NCBI GenBank assembly: GCA_965660355.1 | Contig: CBFHZN010000027.1 | Span: 1 to 13,083, forward strand | Source of the DNA: CAJXVY01 sp965660355 | Lineage (GTDB): Bacteria > Actinomycetota > Actinomycetes > Actinomycetales > Microbacteriaceae | Direction of reading: 5' to 3' | Length of the DNA stretch: 13,083 nt | Part shown: one piece after another, positions 1 through 6,748 of the stretch | How positions within the stretch are numbered: position 1 is the first letter of the stretch | Layout: every line of letters starts with the position of its first letter | Position numbers and translations under genes: made by a program | The notes under the pieces: model-generated | Databases searched by the model: none | Told to the model about the DNA's origin: nothing | What the model saw: only the letters and a program-made list of their open reading frames with translations

Positions 1-1743
1 CTGACCCTCGGCCAGGGAAGAGAAGATGTGGCAATGAGCTTGGTTGCGGAGATCATCAACGGTCGCTTTCAGCCAGCAACACCAACATTCCTAAACGCCG
101 GCAAAAAACAACGTGGAGAGTTTGTGAGTTGCTTCTTGCTCCGTATTGAAGACAACATGGAGTCAATCTCCCGAGGCATCAACTCAGCTCTGCAACTTTC
201 AAAGCGCGGTGGCGGAGTAGCACTAAGTCTTTCTAACTTGCGTGAGTATGGAGCACCAATCAAAAAGATTGAAGGTCAGAGCTCAGGAATCATCCCAGTA
301 ATGAAGCTATTGGAAGACAGCTTTAGCTATGCAAACCAGCTAGGTGCTCGTCAGGGTGCGGGTGCTGTTTATCTAAACGCTCACCACCCAGACATCATGC
401 GCTTTTTGGACACCAAGCGCGAAAACGCGGATGAGAAGATTCGAATCAAGACTCTTTCAATTGGTGTTGTTGTTCCAAACATCACTCTGGAGCTTGCAAA
501 ATCAGGTGAGGACATGTACCTGTTCAGCCCCTACGATGTCGAGCGCATCTACGGAGTTCCATTCGGAGACATCTCAGTTACAGAGAAATACCAGGAACTG
601 GTTGATGACCCTCGTATCCGCAAATCAAAGATCAAAGCTCGTGAGCTGTTTGAGCGCATTGCTGAGCTTCAGTTCGAAAGTGGCTACCCATACGTGATGT
701 ATGAAGACACAGTAAACGAGGCAAACCCAATTCAGGGTCGCATCAACATGAGTAACCTCTGCAGCGAAATCTTGCAGGTGAACACTCCAACAAGCTATAA
801 CGCTGACCTGAGCTACGAGGAAATCGGCAAGGACATCAGTTGCAACCTAGGCTCCATGAACATCGCAATGGCAATGGATGGTGAGGACTTCGGTAAAACT
901 ATCGAGACCTCAATTAGAGCATTGACCGCGGTTAGCGACATGAGTGACATCGAAAGCGTTCGCTCAATCAGTGATGGAAACCACAAGAGCCACGCAATTG
1001 GGCTTGGTCAAATGAACCTTCACGGTTATCTATCTCGCGAAAAGGTTCACTACGGCTCAGAAGAAGGCATTGATTTCACCAACATGTATTTCTACACGGT
1101 GACCTATCACGCCATCAAGGCAAGCAACAAAATTGCAATTGAGCGTAAAAGCACCTTCCACAACTTTGAAAACTCAAAGTATGCAACCGGTGAGTATTTC
1201 GATAAATACACCAATCAGGTTTGGCAGCCAGAGACCGAGAAGGTTAAAGAACTGTTCAATCAAAGTGGTGTTGCAATTCCCACTCAGCAAGACTGGGAAG
1301 AGCTCAAGCAGAGTGTTATGAAACACGGTATCTACAATCAGAACCTGCAGGCTGTTCCACCAACCGGATCAATCAGCTACATCAACAACTCAACCTCTTC
1401 TATTCACCCAATTGCTTCTCGAATTGAGGTTCGCAAAGAAGGAAAGCTTGGTCGTGTTTACTACCCGGCTCCATTTCTGAACGAAGAGAACTGGGAGTTT
1501 TATGACGACGCCTATGAGATTGGCCCAGAGAAAATCATCGACACCTATGCCGCTGCAACCCAGCACGTGGACCAAGGGTTGTCACTGACACTGTTTTTCA
1601 AAGACACCGCAACAACCAGAGATGTCAACCGTGCACAGATTTATGCATGGAAAAAAGGCATCAAAACCATCTACTACATCCGTATCCGCCAAGCAGCTCT
1701 CGAAGGCACTGAAGTCGACAACTGCGTAAGCTGCATGCTCTAA
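1..1743 (+). CDS. nrdE: Class Ib ribonucleotide reductase, large (alpha) subunit NrdE, 5'-truncated by window
   Basis: This is the catalytic subunit that reduces ribonucleoside diphosphates to deoxyribonucleotides in the cytoplasm, with NrdF supplying the radical. The frame is open from base 1, giving 580 residues; class Ib alpha subunits are usually about 700-720, so roughly 130 N-terminal residues lie outside the window. Visible hallmarks are the first redox cysteine in FVSCFLL (TGC at 130-132), the NLCSE active-site motif with the thiyl-radical cysteine (TGC at 760-762) and its Asn and Glu partners, the partner cysteine in ISCNLGSMN, the radical-transfer Tyr-Tyr pair in KTIYYIR, and the C-terminal redox tail CVSCML. 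Translation stops 10 bp before nrdF, so the two form one operon. NrdH and NrdI are not in the window and may lie upstream. All key residues present are intact. Confidence 0.97.
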   Translation: MTLGQGREDVAMSLVAEIINGRFQPATPTFLNAGKKQRGEFVSCFLLRIEDNMESISRGINSALQLSKRGGGVALSLSNLREYGAPIKKIEGQSSGIIPVMKLLEDSFSYANQLGARQGAGAVYLNAHHPDIMRFLDTKRENADEKIRIKTLSIGVVVPNITLELAKSGEDMYLFSPYDVERIYGVPFGDISVTEKYQELVDDPRIRKSKIKARELFERIAELQFESGYPYVMYEDTVNEANPIQGRINMSNLCSEILQVNTPTSYNADLSYEEIGKDISCNLGSMNIAMAMDGEDFGKTIETSIRALTAVSDMSDIESVRSISDGNHKSHAIGLGQMNLHGYLSREKVHYGSEEGIDFTNMYFYTVTYHAIKASNKIAIERKSTFHNFENSKYATGEYFDKYTNQVWQPETEKVKELFNQSGVAIPTQQDWEELKQSVMKHGIYNQNLQAVPPTGSISYINNSTSSIHPIASRIEVRKEGKLGRVYYPAPFLNEENWEFYDDAYEIGPEKIIDTYAAATQHVDQGLSLTLFFKDTATTRDVNRAQIYAWKKGIKTIYYIRIRQAALEGTEVDNCVSCML

Positions 1744-1753
1744 GGAAATCAAA

Positions 1754-2719
1754 ATGGAAAAGACTCAACTAATAACCCGACCAGTCAACTGGAACAAAAT
1801 TGAAGACTCAGTTGACCTAGATGTTTGGAATCGTCTCACCCAGAACTTCTGGCTACCAGAGAAAGTCCCCATCTCCAATGATGTTCAAAGCTGGGGAACC
1901 CTAAGAGAAAACGAGCGTTGGTTAACAATGCGTGTTTTCACAGGCCTCACCATGTTGGACACCATTCAGGGCACCATTGGTGCCATGAGTTTGATGCCAG
2001 ATGCTCGCACCCCTCACGAGGAAGCGGTTATCACCAACATCGCATTCATGGAAAGTGTGCACGCCAAGAGCTATTCAAGTGTGTTTTCTACCCTTTGCTC
2101 AACAAAGGAAATCGATGAAGCCTTCAGGTGGAGTGAGGATAATCCTTATTTGCAGAAAAAGGCTGAGATCATTCTTGGTTATTACCGAGGAGATGACCCA
2201 CTGAAGCGCAAGGTTGCATCGACGCTTTTGGAGAGCTTTTTGTTCTACAGCGGTTTCTACCTGCCAATGCACTGGTCATCCAGGGCAAAGCTAACAAACA
2301 CCGCTGATCTGATTCGCCTAATTATTCGCGATGAAGCTATTCACGGTTATTACATCGGATATAAATTCCAGCAGGGGTATAACGAGGCAAGCCCCGAGCG
2401 TCAAGAAGAGCTCAAGAGCTACACCTACGACCTACTGTTGGAGCTATACGAAAACGAAATCAAATACACCGCAGATCTTTACGACGAGATCAATTTGACC
2501 GCCGATGTAAAGAAGTTTTTGCACTACAACGGCAACAAGGCCTTGATGAACCTGGGCTTTGATCCGCTGTTCCCGAAAGATGAGAGTGATGTTAGCCCAG
2601 CTATCCTCAGCTCACTTTCACCCTCCAGTGATGAAAACCACGACTTCTTTAGTGGGTCGGGTAGTTCATATGTGATTGGTAAGCACGAATCAACAACAGA
2701 CGACGACTGGGATTTCTAG
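1754..2719 (+). CDS. nrdF: Class Ib ribonucleotide reductase, small (beta) subunit NrdF
   Basis: This subunit carries the di-metal (di-Mn or di-Fe) tyrosyl radical that starts catalysis in NrdE. The 321-residue length is normal. By position, the metal ligands are D69, E100, H103, E160, E194 and H197, and the radical tyrosine is Y107 in the HAKSYSS segment; all are present. The C-terminal tail is acidic and aromatic (DDDWDF), as expected for the peptide that docks into NrdE. The ATG is preceded by an AAGGAAA ribosome site that overlaps the nrdE stop, supporting translational coupling. The stop codon TAG is itself part of a perfect AGGAGG Shine-Dalgarno sequence for the next micro-ORF. Class Ib beta subunits commonly use manganese in vivo; that this one does is inference. 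Confidence 0.97.
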   Translation: MEKTQLITRPVNWNKIEDSVDLDVWNRLTQNFWLPEKVPISNDVQSWGTLRENERWLTMRVFTGLTMLDTIQGTIGAMSLMPDARTPHEEAVITNIAFMESVHAKSYSSVFSTLCSTKEIDEAFRWSEDNPYLQKKAEIILGYYRGDDPLKRKVASTLLESFLFYSGFYLPMHWSSRAKLTNTADLIRLIIRDEAIHGYYIGYKFQQGYNEASPERQEELKSYTYDLLLELYENEIKYTADLYDEINLTADVKKFLHYNGNKALMNLGFDPLFPKDESDVSPAILSSLSPSSDENHDFFSGSGSSYVIGKHESTTDDDWDF

Positions 2720-2723
2720 GAGG
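2718..2723 (+). promoter_or_regulatory. Perfect Shine-Dalgarno sequence AGGAGG overlapping the nrdF stop codon
   Basis: AGGAGG fully matches the anti-Shine-Dalgarno core. It begins inside the nrdF TAG stop and sits 4 nt before an ATG at 2728. It is among the strongest ribosome sites in the window, and its only downstream start opens a 15-codon ORF, which is the main argument that this ORF is translated. Confidence 0.75.
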
Positions 2724-2727
2724 AATT

Positions 2728-2775
2728 ATGGGTTGCGCATGCGGAAAAGACAGCTGCGGCTGCGGCGCTAGCTAA
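2728..2775 (+). CDS. 15-residue cysteine-rich micro-ORF, third gene of the nrdEF operon (unrecognised)
   Basis: The predicted peptide is MGCACGKDSCGCGAS. Four of its fifteen residues are cysteines, arranged as two CxC pairs separated by four residues (C3, C5, C10, C12). The arrangement recalls metallothionein-like or zinc/copper-binding clusters and could hold a single metal ion or cycle as disulfides. It has a perfect AGGAGG ribosome site 4 nt before the ATG, lies 8 nt after the nrdF stop, and is followed 13 nt later by a rho-independent terminator, so it is the last translated element of the nrdEF transcript. I do not recognise it as a named family. Possible roles (inference only) are a metal buffer or chaperone for NrdF, a redox peptide for the NrdE tail, or a regulatory leader-like peptide. 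A chance ORF remains possible because of its size. Confidence 0.6.
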   Translation: MGCACGKDSCGCGAS

Positions 2776-2788
2776 ATAGCTTGCAAAT

Positions 2789-2823
2789 AAAAAACCGGGT
2801 AACCACTGTTGCCCGGTTTTTTT
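2789..2823 (+). terminator. Rho-independent terminator of the nrdEF operon
   Basis: A stem formed by CCGGGTAAC and GTTGCCCGG (one G-T pair) closes the 4-nt loop CACT and is flanked by an A-run and a seven-T run at 2817-2823. The A/T flanks extend the stem and allow weak function on the other strand too. It begins 13 nt after the micro-ORF stop and separates the nrd operon from the ZIP transporter gene. Confidence 0.9.
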
Positions 2824-2842
2824 AGCCCTAGATTTAATCAAA

Positions 2843-3670
2843 ATGACAGCAGAACTAATACTTGCATTTTCGGTAACCCTTGCCGCTGGTTTGGCAACGG
2901 GTATTGGTTCAGCTATTGCCTTTTTCACCAACACCACCAATAAGGCATTTTTCGCAGTATCAATTGGCTTTAGTGCTGGTGTAATGATCTACCTAAGCTT
3001 TGTTGAGATACTTCCCAAGGCCACCGAATACATCGGCAAGGAAGTCGATGCGGTCTCCGCCAGTGTGATTACAACAGTTGCTCTCATTGGTGGGATGATT
3101 CTGATGGCACTGTTGGATTTTTTGGTGCCATCAGCTGCGAACCCGCACGAGAATACAAAAGTTGAAATTTTTGACGGTAGATCAAAAGAGGCTAGAGAGT
3201 ACGCCACAAAAGACAAGGCGCTTCTCAGAACCGGGGTTGTCACCGCCTTGGCAATTGCCATGCACAACTTCCCCGAGGGGCTTGCGACATTCTTGCTTGT
3301 CTTAGACGATCCAGCAGTTGGAATAGCGCTGGCTGTAGCAGTTGCAATGCACAACATCCCAGAAGGGATTGCTGTTTCGGTTCCGGTTTATTACGCCACC
3401 AAATCCCGCACAAAAGCCTTTCGGTATAGCTTTTTGAGCGGACTCTCGGAACCCGCTGGAGCGGTTATTGGATTTGTAATCCTGGCGCCGTTTCTGACTG
3501 ATTTCCTGCTTGGGGTTATCTTTGCAGGCGTAGGTGGAGTGATGGTGTTTTTGGCTATTGACACCTTGCTACCGACAGCAAGAAACTCAGACCGTGGTCA
3601 CCTCAGTGTTTATGGTGTGATTTTGGGGATTCTGGTTATGGCAGTTTCCTTGATTCTGTTCCAGGTATGA
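2843..3670 (+). CDS. ZIP-family divalent metal transporter (ZupT-like)
   Basis: This is an integral membrane importer of divalent metals; ZupT relatives carry Zn, Fe, Mn and Co. The 275 residues form about eight hydrophobic segments. Two diagnostic metal-site motifs are seen, HNFPEG (H141-G146) and HNIPEG (H170-G175), with a further glutamate at E203 in SGLSEPAG. The cytoplasmic loop at about 95-130 is charged but holds a single histidine (H102), unlike the His-rich loop of many ZIPs. The ATG at 2843 lacks a clear ribosome site (ATTTAATCAAA precedes it) and lies only 20 nt after the nrd terminator, so its promoter may overlap that hairpin or some read-through may supply it. Next to nrdEF, a role in supplying Mn or Fe is attractive but inferred; substrate cannot be read from sequence. 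Confidence 0.9.
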   Translation: MTAELILAFSVTLAAGLATGIGSAIAFFTNTTNKAFFAVSIGFSAGVMIYLSFVEILPKATEYIGKEVDAVSASVITTVALIGGMILMALLDFLVPSAANPHENTKVEIFDGRSKEAREYATKDKALLRTGVVTALAIAMHNFPEGLATFLLVLDDPAVGIALAVAVAMHNIPEGIAVSVPVYYATKSRTKAFRYSFLSGLSEPAGAVIGFVILAPFLTDFLLGVIFAGVGGVMVFLAIDTLLPTARNSDRGHLSVYGVILGILVMAVSLILFQV

Positions 3671-3673
3671 AAA

Positions 3674-3694
3674 AACCCCCGACTAGCGGGGGTT
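3674..3694. terminator. Bidirectional terminator between the ZIP transporter and rplL
   Basis: AACCCCCG and CGGGGGTT form an 8-bp stem around the 5-nt loop ACTAG. On the minus strand the hairpin is followed by a six-T run, making it a strong terminator for rplJ-rplL. On the plus strand it is followed by ATTTCA, a weaker tail. The two genes converge with 39 bp between their stops. Confidence 0.88.
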
Positions 3695-3709
3695 ATTTCA
3701 CAACTGTTA

Positions 3710-4096
3710 CTACTTGAGGGTGACGGTGGCTCCAGCTGCCTCCAGCTTTGCCTTGGCCTCTTCGGCCTCTTCCTTCTTTACGCCCTCTTTCAAAACGCTT
3801 GGCGCATCGTCAACCAGAGCTTTCGCTTCACCCAGTCCTAGACCGGTGATGCCACGAACCTCCTTGATGACGTTGATCTTGGTGTCACCAACTGCGTCAA
3901 GAGAAATGTCGAACTCGTCCTTCTCTTCCGCTGGCTCGTCTCCGCCACCTGCAGGTGCGCCTGCCGCTGCAACTGCAACAGGGGCTGCTGCGGTTACCTC
4001 AAACTTGTCTTCGAATGCCTTTACAAAGTCATTCAACTCAATAAGAGTCATCTCCTCGAATGCTGCGAGAAGATCCTCGGTGCTCATCTTTGCCAT
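3710..4096 (-). CDS. rplL: 50S ribosomal protein L7/L12
   Basis: This is the stalk protein, present in multiple dimers on L10, that recruits and stimulates the GTPase translation factors. At 128 residues it has the standard length. The order is an N-terminal dimerisation helix region (1-30), an Ala/Gly/Pro-rich flexible hinge (about 34-55), and a C-terminal factor-binding domain with the conserved INVIKEVR and GLGLGEAKALVDDAP segments. The ATG at 4096 has an AAGGAG site 8 nt upstream; M4 is an alternative but is further from that site. The gene lies 27 nt downstream of rplJ and is closed by the hairpin at 3674-3694. Expression is probably set by the L10 leader upstream of rplJ. Confidence 0.97.
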   Translation of the reverse strand: MAKMSTEDLLAAFEEMTLIELNDFVKAFEDKFEVTAAAPVAVAAAGAPAGGGDEPAEEKDEFDISLDAVGDTKINVIKEVRGITGLGLGEAKALVDDAPSVLKEGVKKEEAEEAKAKLEAAGATVTLK

Positions 4097-4123
4097 TTTT
4101 GTTTCTCCTTTAAGAACTTAGTT

Positions 4124-4630
4124 TTAGGACTTTTTTTCTGCCAACGCGCCAAACAGTCTTGCGGACTGCGCGAGTGGTGCGTTGAATGTTGATGCGGCTG
4201 TGAATAGAGAAGCCTTCATGGCAGCTGCGGCCTTCGCCAACAGTACCTCTCTGCTTTCCAGGTCAGCCAGTTTCGCAATGTCATTGGCTTCTAAACGTGC
4301 ACCATCCATGATGCCGCTTCGAACAACCAATAGAGGTTGAGCCTTGGCGAACTCCTTGATGCTCTTGGCAACGGCCACGGGGTCCCCGTGAACGAATACC
4401 ATCGCACTAGGACCCACGAATTCACCATCAAACTGGTCAACTCCTGCGTCTTTGGATGCGATTGAGAGCAAAGTGTTTTTCGCCACGGCGTAGCTTGCGT
4501 GCTCACTGATTGAGCGACGGAAATCCTTCAGCTCAGATACGGTGAGTCCGCGATACTCGGTAAGCAATACGGTATTTGAACTTTTGAATTTCTCCGAAAG
4601 CTCAGCAACCACTGCTGCCTTGTCAGCCAT
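4124..4630 (-). CDS. rplJ: 50S ribosomal protein L10
   Basis: L10 anchors the L7/L12 stalk to 23S rRNA beside L11. The 168-residue product has an N-terminal globular RNA-binding domain (roughly 1-135, with the conserved YRGLTVSEL and AVAKNTL stretches) and a C-terminal helix (about 137-165) that carries L12 dimers. The ATG at 4630 is preceded by AAAGGAG at 5-nt spacing. A leader of about 145 nt with an attenuator lies just upstream, the expected site for autoregulation by L10 or the L10-L12 complex. It forms a two-gene operon with rplL. Confidence 0.97.
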   Translation of the reverse strand: MADKAAVVAELSEKFKSSNTVLLTEYRGLTVSELKDFRRSISEHASYAVAKNTLLSIASKDAGVDQFDGEFVGPSAMVFVHGDPVAVAKSIKEFAKAQPLLVVRSGIMDGARLEANDIAKLADLESREVLLAKAAAAMKASLFTAASTFNAPLAQSARLFGALAEKKS

Positions 4631-4639
4631 GGCACTCCT

Positions 4640-4775
4640 TTAGTTTCAGTGCCGGTAGGGAGAAACAAAAAATGCTCCGGCGCAGACGCACCAGAGCATA
4701 TCTCGTGTCACCTGCGCAGGTTTTTGATGTTTCAAACCTTAGATGGATAAATCCATAACCGGCGGTCTTTGGTCA
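4640..4775 (-). ncRNA. L10-leader (rplJL autoregulatory 5' UTR)
   Basis: The untranslated leader of rplJ contains elements typical of the known L10 leader RNA family: an ACCGCCGG segment near its start, a hairpin formed by GGTTT and AAACC arms (4719-4738 region), the self-complementary CCTGCGCAGG at 4711-4720, and a terminator-like hairpin before the rplJ ribosome site. GCCGGT (transcript 4763-4758) can pair with ACCGGC (transcript 4656-4651), a possible long-range closing helix. CTGCG in the terminator loop can pair with CGCAG upstream, a possible alternative fold. The presumed ligand is L10 or L10(L12)n, from family knowledge. Exact ends are approximate. Confidence 0.75.
4667..4698 (-). terminator. 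Attenuator hairpin in the rplJ leader
   Basis: In the transcript, TGCTCTGG and CCGGAGCA form an 8-bp stem (one T-G pair) with a 10-nt loop, followed directly by six T. It lies about 36 nt upstream of the rplJ ATG, so it can stop transcription before the ribosomal genes. It fits intrinsic attenuation controlled by L10 binding to the leader. Confidence 0.8.
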
Positions 4776-4781
4776 ACTAGA

Positions 4782-4811
4782 ACTTTAGCGGCGATAAGGC
4801 CTTTTAGGCAA
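4782..4811 (-). promoter_or_regulatory. Candidate promoter of rplJ-rplL, overlapping the helicase stop codon
   Basis: On the minus strand a -35-like TTGCCT (4811-4806), an 18-bp spacer and a -10 TAAAGT (4787-4782) are seen. The TAA of the -10 box is also the stop codon of the DEAD-box helicase. The predicted start site, near 4775, falls where the conserved L10 leader begins, which is independent support. Confidence 0.55.
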
Positions 4812-6434
4812 GTTCTTTTTACTTAGGTTTTCGAATCGGCTATCGCCAAAATCCAATGATGTTGCAGCCGGTGGTGGTGCAATTGGCCCAGCCAATTCTG
4901 CTAACACCTCGGAATTTGGCTCAACCTGCAAAAACTCTGCTTTACGCTCTGCTCTGCCCAGAAGGTCTCTAACTTTTTTCTCGCGTCCTGTTGGCACAAG
5001 CGAGATCATCGCACCGTGACGACCGGCACGACCAGTTCTTCCTGAACGGTGCAGATAGGTCTTATATTCCTCTGGAAGATCAAGCTGGATGACCATCTTC
5101 ACATCATCCACGTGAATCCCACGAGCTGCAACGTCGGTTGCAACCATGACTCTGGCTGATCCCTTGCTGAAACGCTCCAGGTTGCGATTACGCTGCGCCT
5201 GGTTTAGGTCACCGTGCAATCTTGCAGCTGGAACACCGTTTTCGGTCAGTGACTCGCTAAGACGCTCGGCGGTTACTCGTGTCCTTACGAAAATAATTGA
5301 TCGCCCTTCACCCTGAACCAGCCTGTGTAAAACAGCTGAGCGGTCCTTGGGGTCCAAAGTTAGAACTCTGTGAGAGATGTTTGATGTATCCTCATCTTCA
5401 CCAGGAACCTCATAAACAAATGGGTTGTTCAAATAGGTGCGAACAATTGAGTCAACGGCTTTGTCTAAAGTGGCGGAGAACAACAGTTTTTGTGAACCTT
5501 CACACTGATCCAAAATTCTTCTCAATGGCTCGATAAAACCAAGCTCACTCATGTGATCAGCTTCATCGACAATCACAGTCTTTACCTCATCTAGGGTGAT
5601 GATGCGCTGCTTTATCAAATCTTCCAGGCGCCCCGGGGTTGCTATAACAACATCAACACCACGGTTTAGGGCAATCTCCTGCTTGCGCTGAGGAACCCCG
5701 CCATAAACAGTTGCTGTGAAAAAGCCCACTGATTTAGCAATCGGTGCAATTGTTCTGTTGATTTGGTCAGCCAGCTCTCTGGTTGGGGCAACAACAAGTG
5801 CCCTTGGGGTTCCAGGAATTCTAGGAACAGAACCAATGGTTGCCAGCTTGCTAATAAGCGGTGCACCGAAGGCGATTGTTTTACCACTGCCAGTTTTTCC
5901 GCGGCCGAGAATGTCCCTACCATTCATGGCAGCGGGAATTGTTGCTTCCTGAATGGGGAATGGAACACTTGCACCCATCTTGGCTAGTTCGGTGACAATC
6001 TTTTCGTGCAATCCCATTGACTGGAAGGTTTCGTGCTTCTCTGAAACCTCATTGCTTGATTGCAGTCTGCTTAAAACCTTGTCGCCATCAAAGGTCTTTC
6101 CTGTGCTGGATTTCTTTCTAGCGTTATCAAAGGCCTGATCACGTGAGCGATCACGGCTCTCGCGCTGCTTCTGAATATCTTTAGACTTGGGCCTGTGTGA
6201 ATCGGTTGACCTTGGTTTTTGAGCATCGTTATTACGAGGCTTATTGGAATCGCGTGAGCGACCCTCTTGGAAATCTCTAAACTTTGGCTTTCCTGATGAA
6301 TTCTTGGAACGGGGCTTGAAGCCCTCGCTTGACCGGCCCTTTGAGCCTGCAGGCGTATGCCTGGGCTTACGTTTTCCGGGCACGGTTTTTTCTGTCTTTT
6401 GCATTTGGGGTGTTTTCTTCTCGGTGGGTGACAC
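4785..6434 (-). CDS. DEAD-box ATP-dependent RNA helicase with basic N-terminal tail
   Basis: This is an ATP-driven RNA unwinding enzyme, probably acting in ribosome assembly, RNA turnover or cold adaptation. The 549 residues begin with about 115 residues of disordered, Arg/Lys/Ser-rich sequence with loosely repeated KPR-type units, then the helicase core: Q-motif Gln near 162, motif I GRGKTGSGKT (177-186), motif Ia PTREL (217-221), TPGRL (266-270), motif II DEAD (290-293), motif III SAT (320-322), IIFVRT (380-385), ATDVAARG (432-439) and motif VI HRSGRTGR (462-469). All catalytic motifs are intact. A short Pro/Arg tail follows. The start is uncertain: GTG at 6434 has no good ribosome site, and ATG at codon 11 is an alternative. 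A TAGGCT -10-like box lies at 6461-6466. The gene runs directly into the rplJ promoter and leader. Confidence 0.93.
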   Translation of the reverse strand: MSPTEKKTPQMQKTEKTVPGKRKPRHTPAGSKGRSSEGFKPRSKNSSGKPKFRDFQEGRSRDSNKPRNNDAQKPRSTDSHRPKSKDIQKQRESRDRSRDQAFDNARKKSSTGKTFDGDKVLSRLQSSNEVSEKHETFQSMGLHEKIVTELAKMGASVPFPIQEATIPAAMNGRDILGRGKTGSGKTIAFGAPLISKLATIGSVPRIPGTPRALVVAPTRELADQINRTIAPIAKSVGFFTATVYGGVPQRKQEIALNRGVDVVIATPGRLEDLIKQRIITLDEVKTVIVDEADHMSELGFIEPLRRILDQCEGSQKLLFSATLDKAVDSIVRTYLNNPFVYEVPGEDEDTSNISHRVLTLDPKDRSAVLHRLVQGEGRSIIFVRTRVTAERLSESLTENGVPAARLHGDLNQAQRNRNLERFSKGSARVMVATDVAARGIHVDDVKMVIQLDLPEEYKTYLHRSGRTGRAGRHGAMISLVPTGREKKVRDLLGRAERKAEFLQVEPNSEVLAELAGPIAPPPAATSLDFGDSRFENLSKKNLPKRPYRR

Positions 6435-6479
6435 CGGAATCCCAGGCGCACAACCTTTCTAGCCTAACCCCAATGACCA

Positions 6480-6746
6480 TTAATTACTAGGGCTCTCAGG
6501 AATCAACCCTCTCAAGACCAGGGCGGTGTGCAGGTGACGATCGCTGGGTTCAATAAGGACTTCACCATCTTCAAAGGCAATCACTGGGATGTTTTTGCGA
6601 CCGCTGATGCTCTCTGCCTCTTCTGCAATCTCTTTACTGTGTTCAACATTATTTTCTTCAAATTCAACATCGAACTGGTTCATAAGGGCTTTCGACCTTC
6701 TGCAGTCTGGACACCAATCGGCTCCGAAATATCTAACTTTTGACAT
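6480..6746 (-). CDS. Glutaredoxin-like / mycoredoxin-type thiol-disulfide protein
   Basis: This small cytoplasmic redox protein of 88 residues has a thioredoxin-like fold. It shows an N-terminal beta-strand, the redox motif W-C-P-D-C (C12 and C15) followed by RRSK, the cis-proline segment NIPVIAFEDG (about 52-61), and a C-terminal helix containing LRGLIP. Length and layout fit the actinobacterial glutaredoxin/mycoredoxin/NrdH group. The CPDC dipeptide differs from CGYC of Mrx1 and CVQC-type NrdH as I recall them, so the electron donor cannot be assigned. The start ATG has GAGG upstream and sits 2 bp after the HAD gene stop, so they are probably co-translated. A link to the nearby NrdE tail is possible but only inferred, as nrdEF lies on the other strand. 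Confidence 0.85.
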   Translation of the reverse strand: MSKVRYFGADWCPDCRRSKALMNQFDVEFEENNVEHSKEIAEEAESISGRKNIPVIAFEDGEVLIEPSDRHLHTALVLRGLIPESPSN

Positions 6747-6748
6747 GA

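Noticed and set aside
3714..4121. 135-codon open frame antisense to rplL
   Set aside because: It is opposite a clear L7/L12 gene, its composition mirrors the Ala/Glu-rich coding strand, and no ribosome site or family match is visible.
6071..6451. 126-codon minus-strand frame overlapping the helicase N-terminus
   Set aside because: It is the shifted frame of the low-complexity basic tail and has no ribosome site or recognisable domain; the helicase frame continues into intact motifs.
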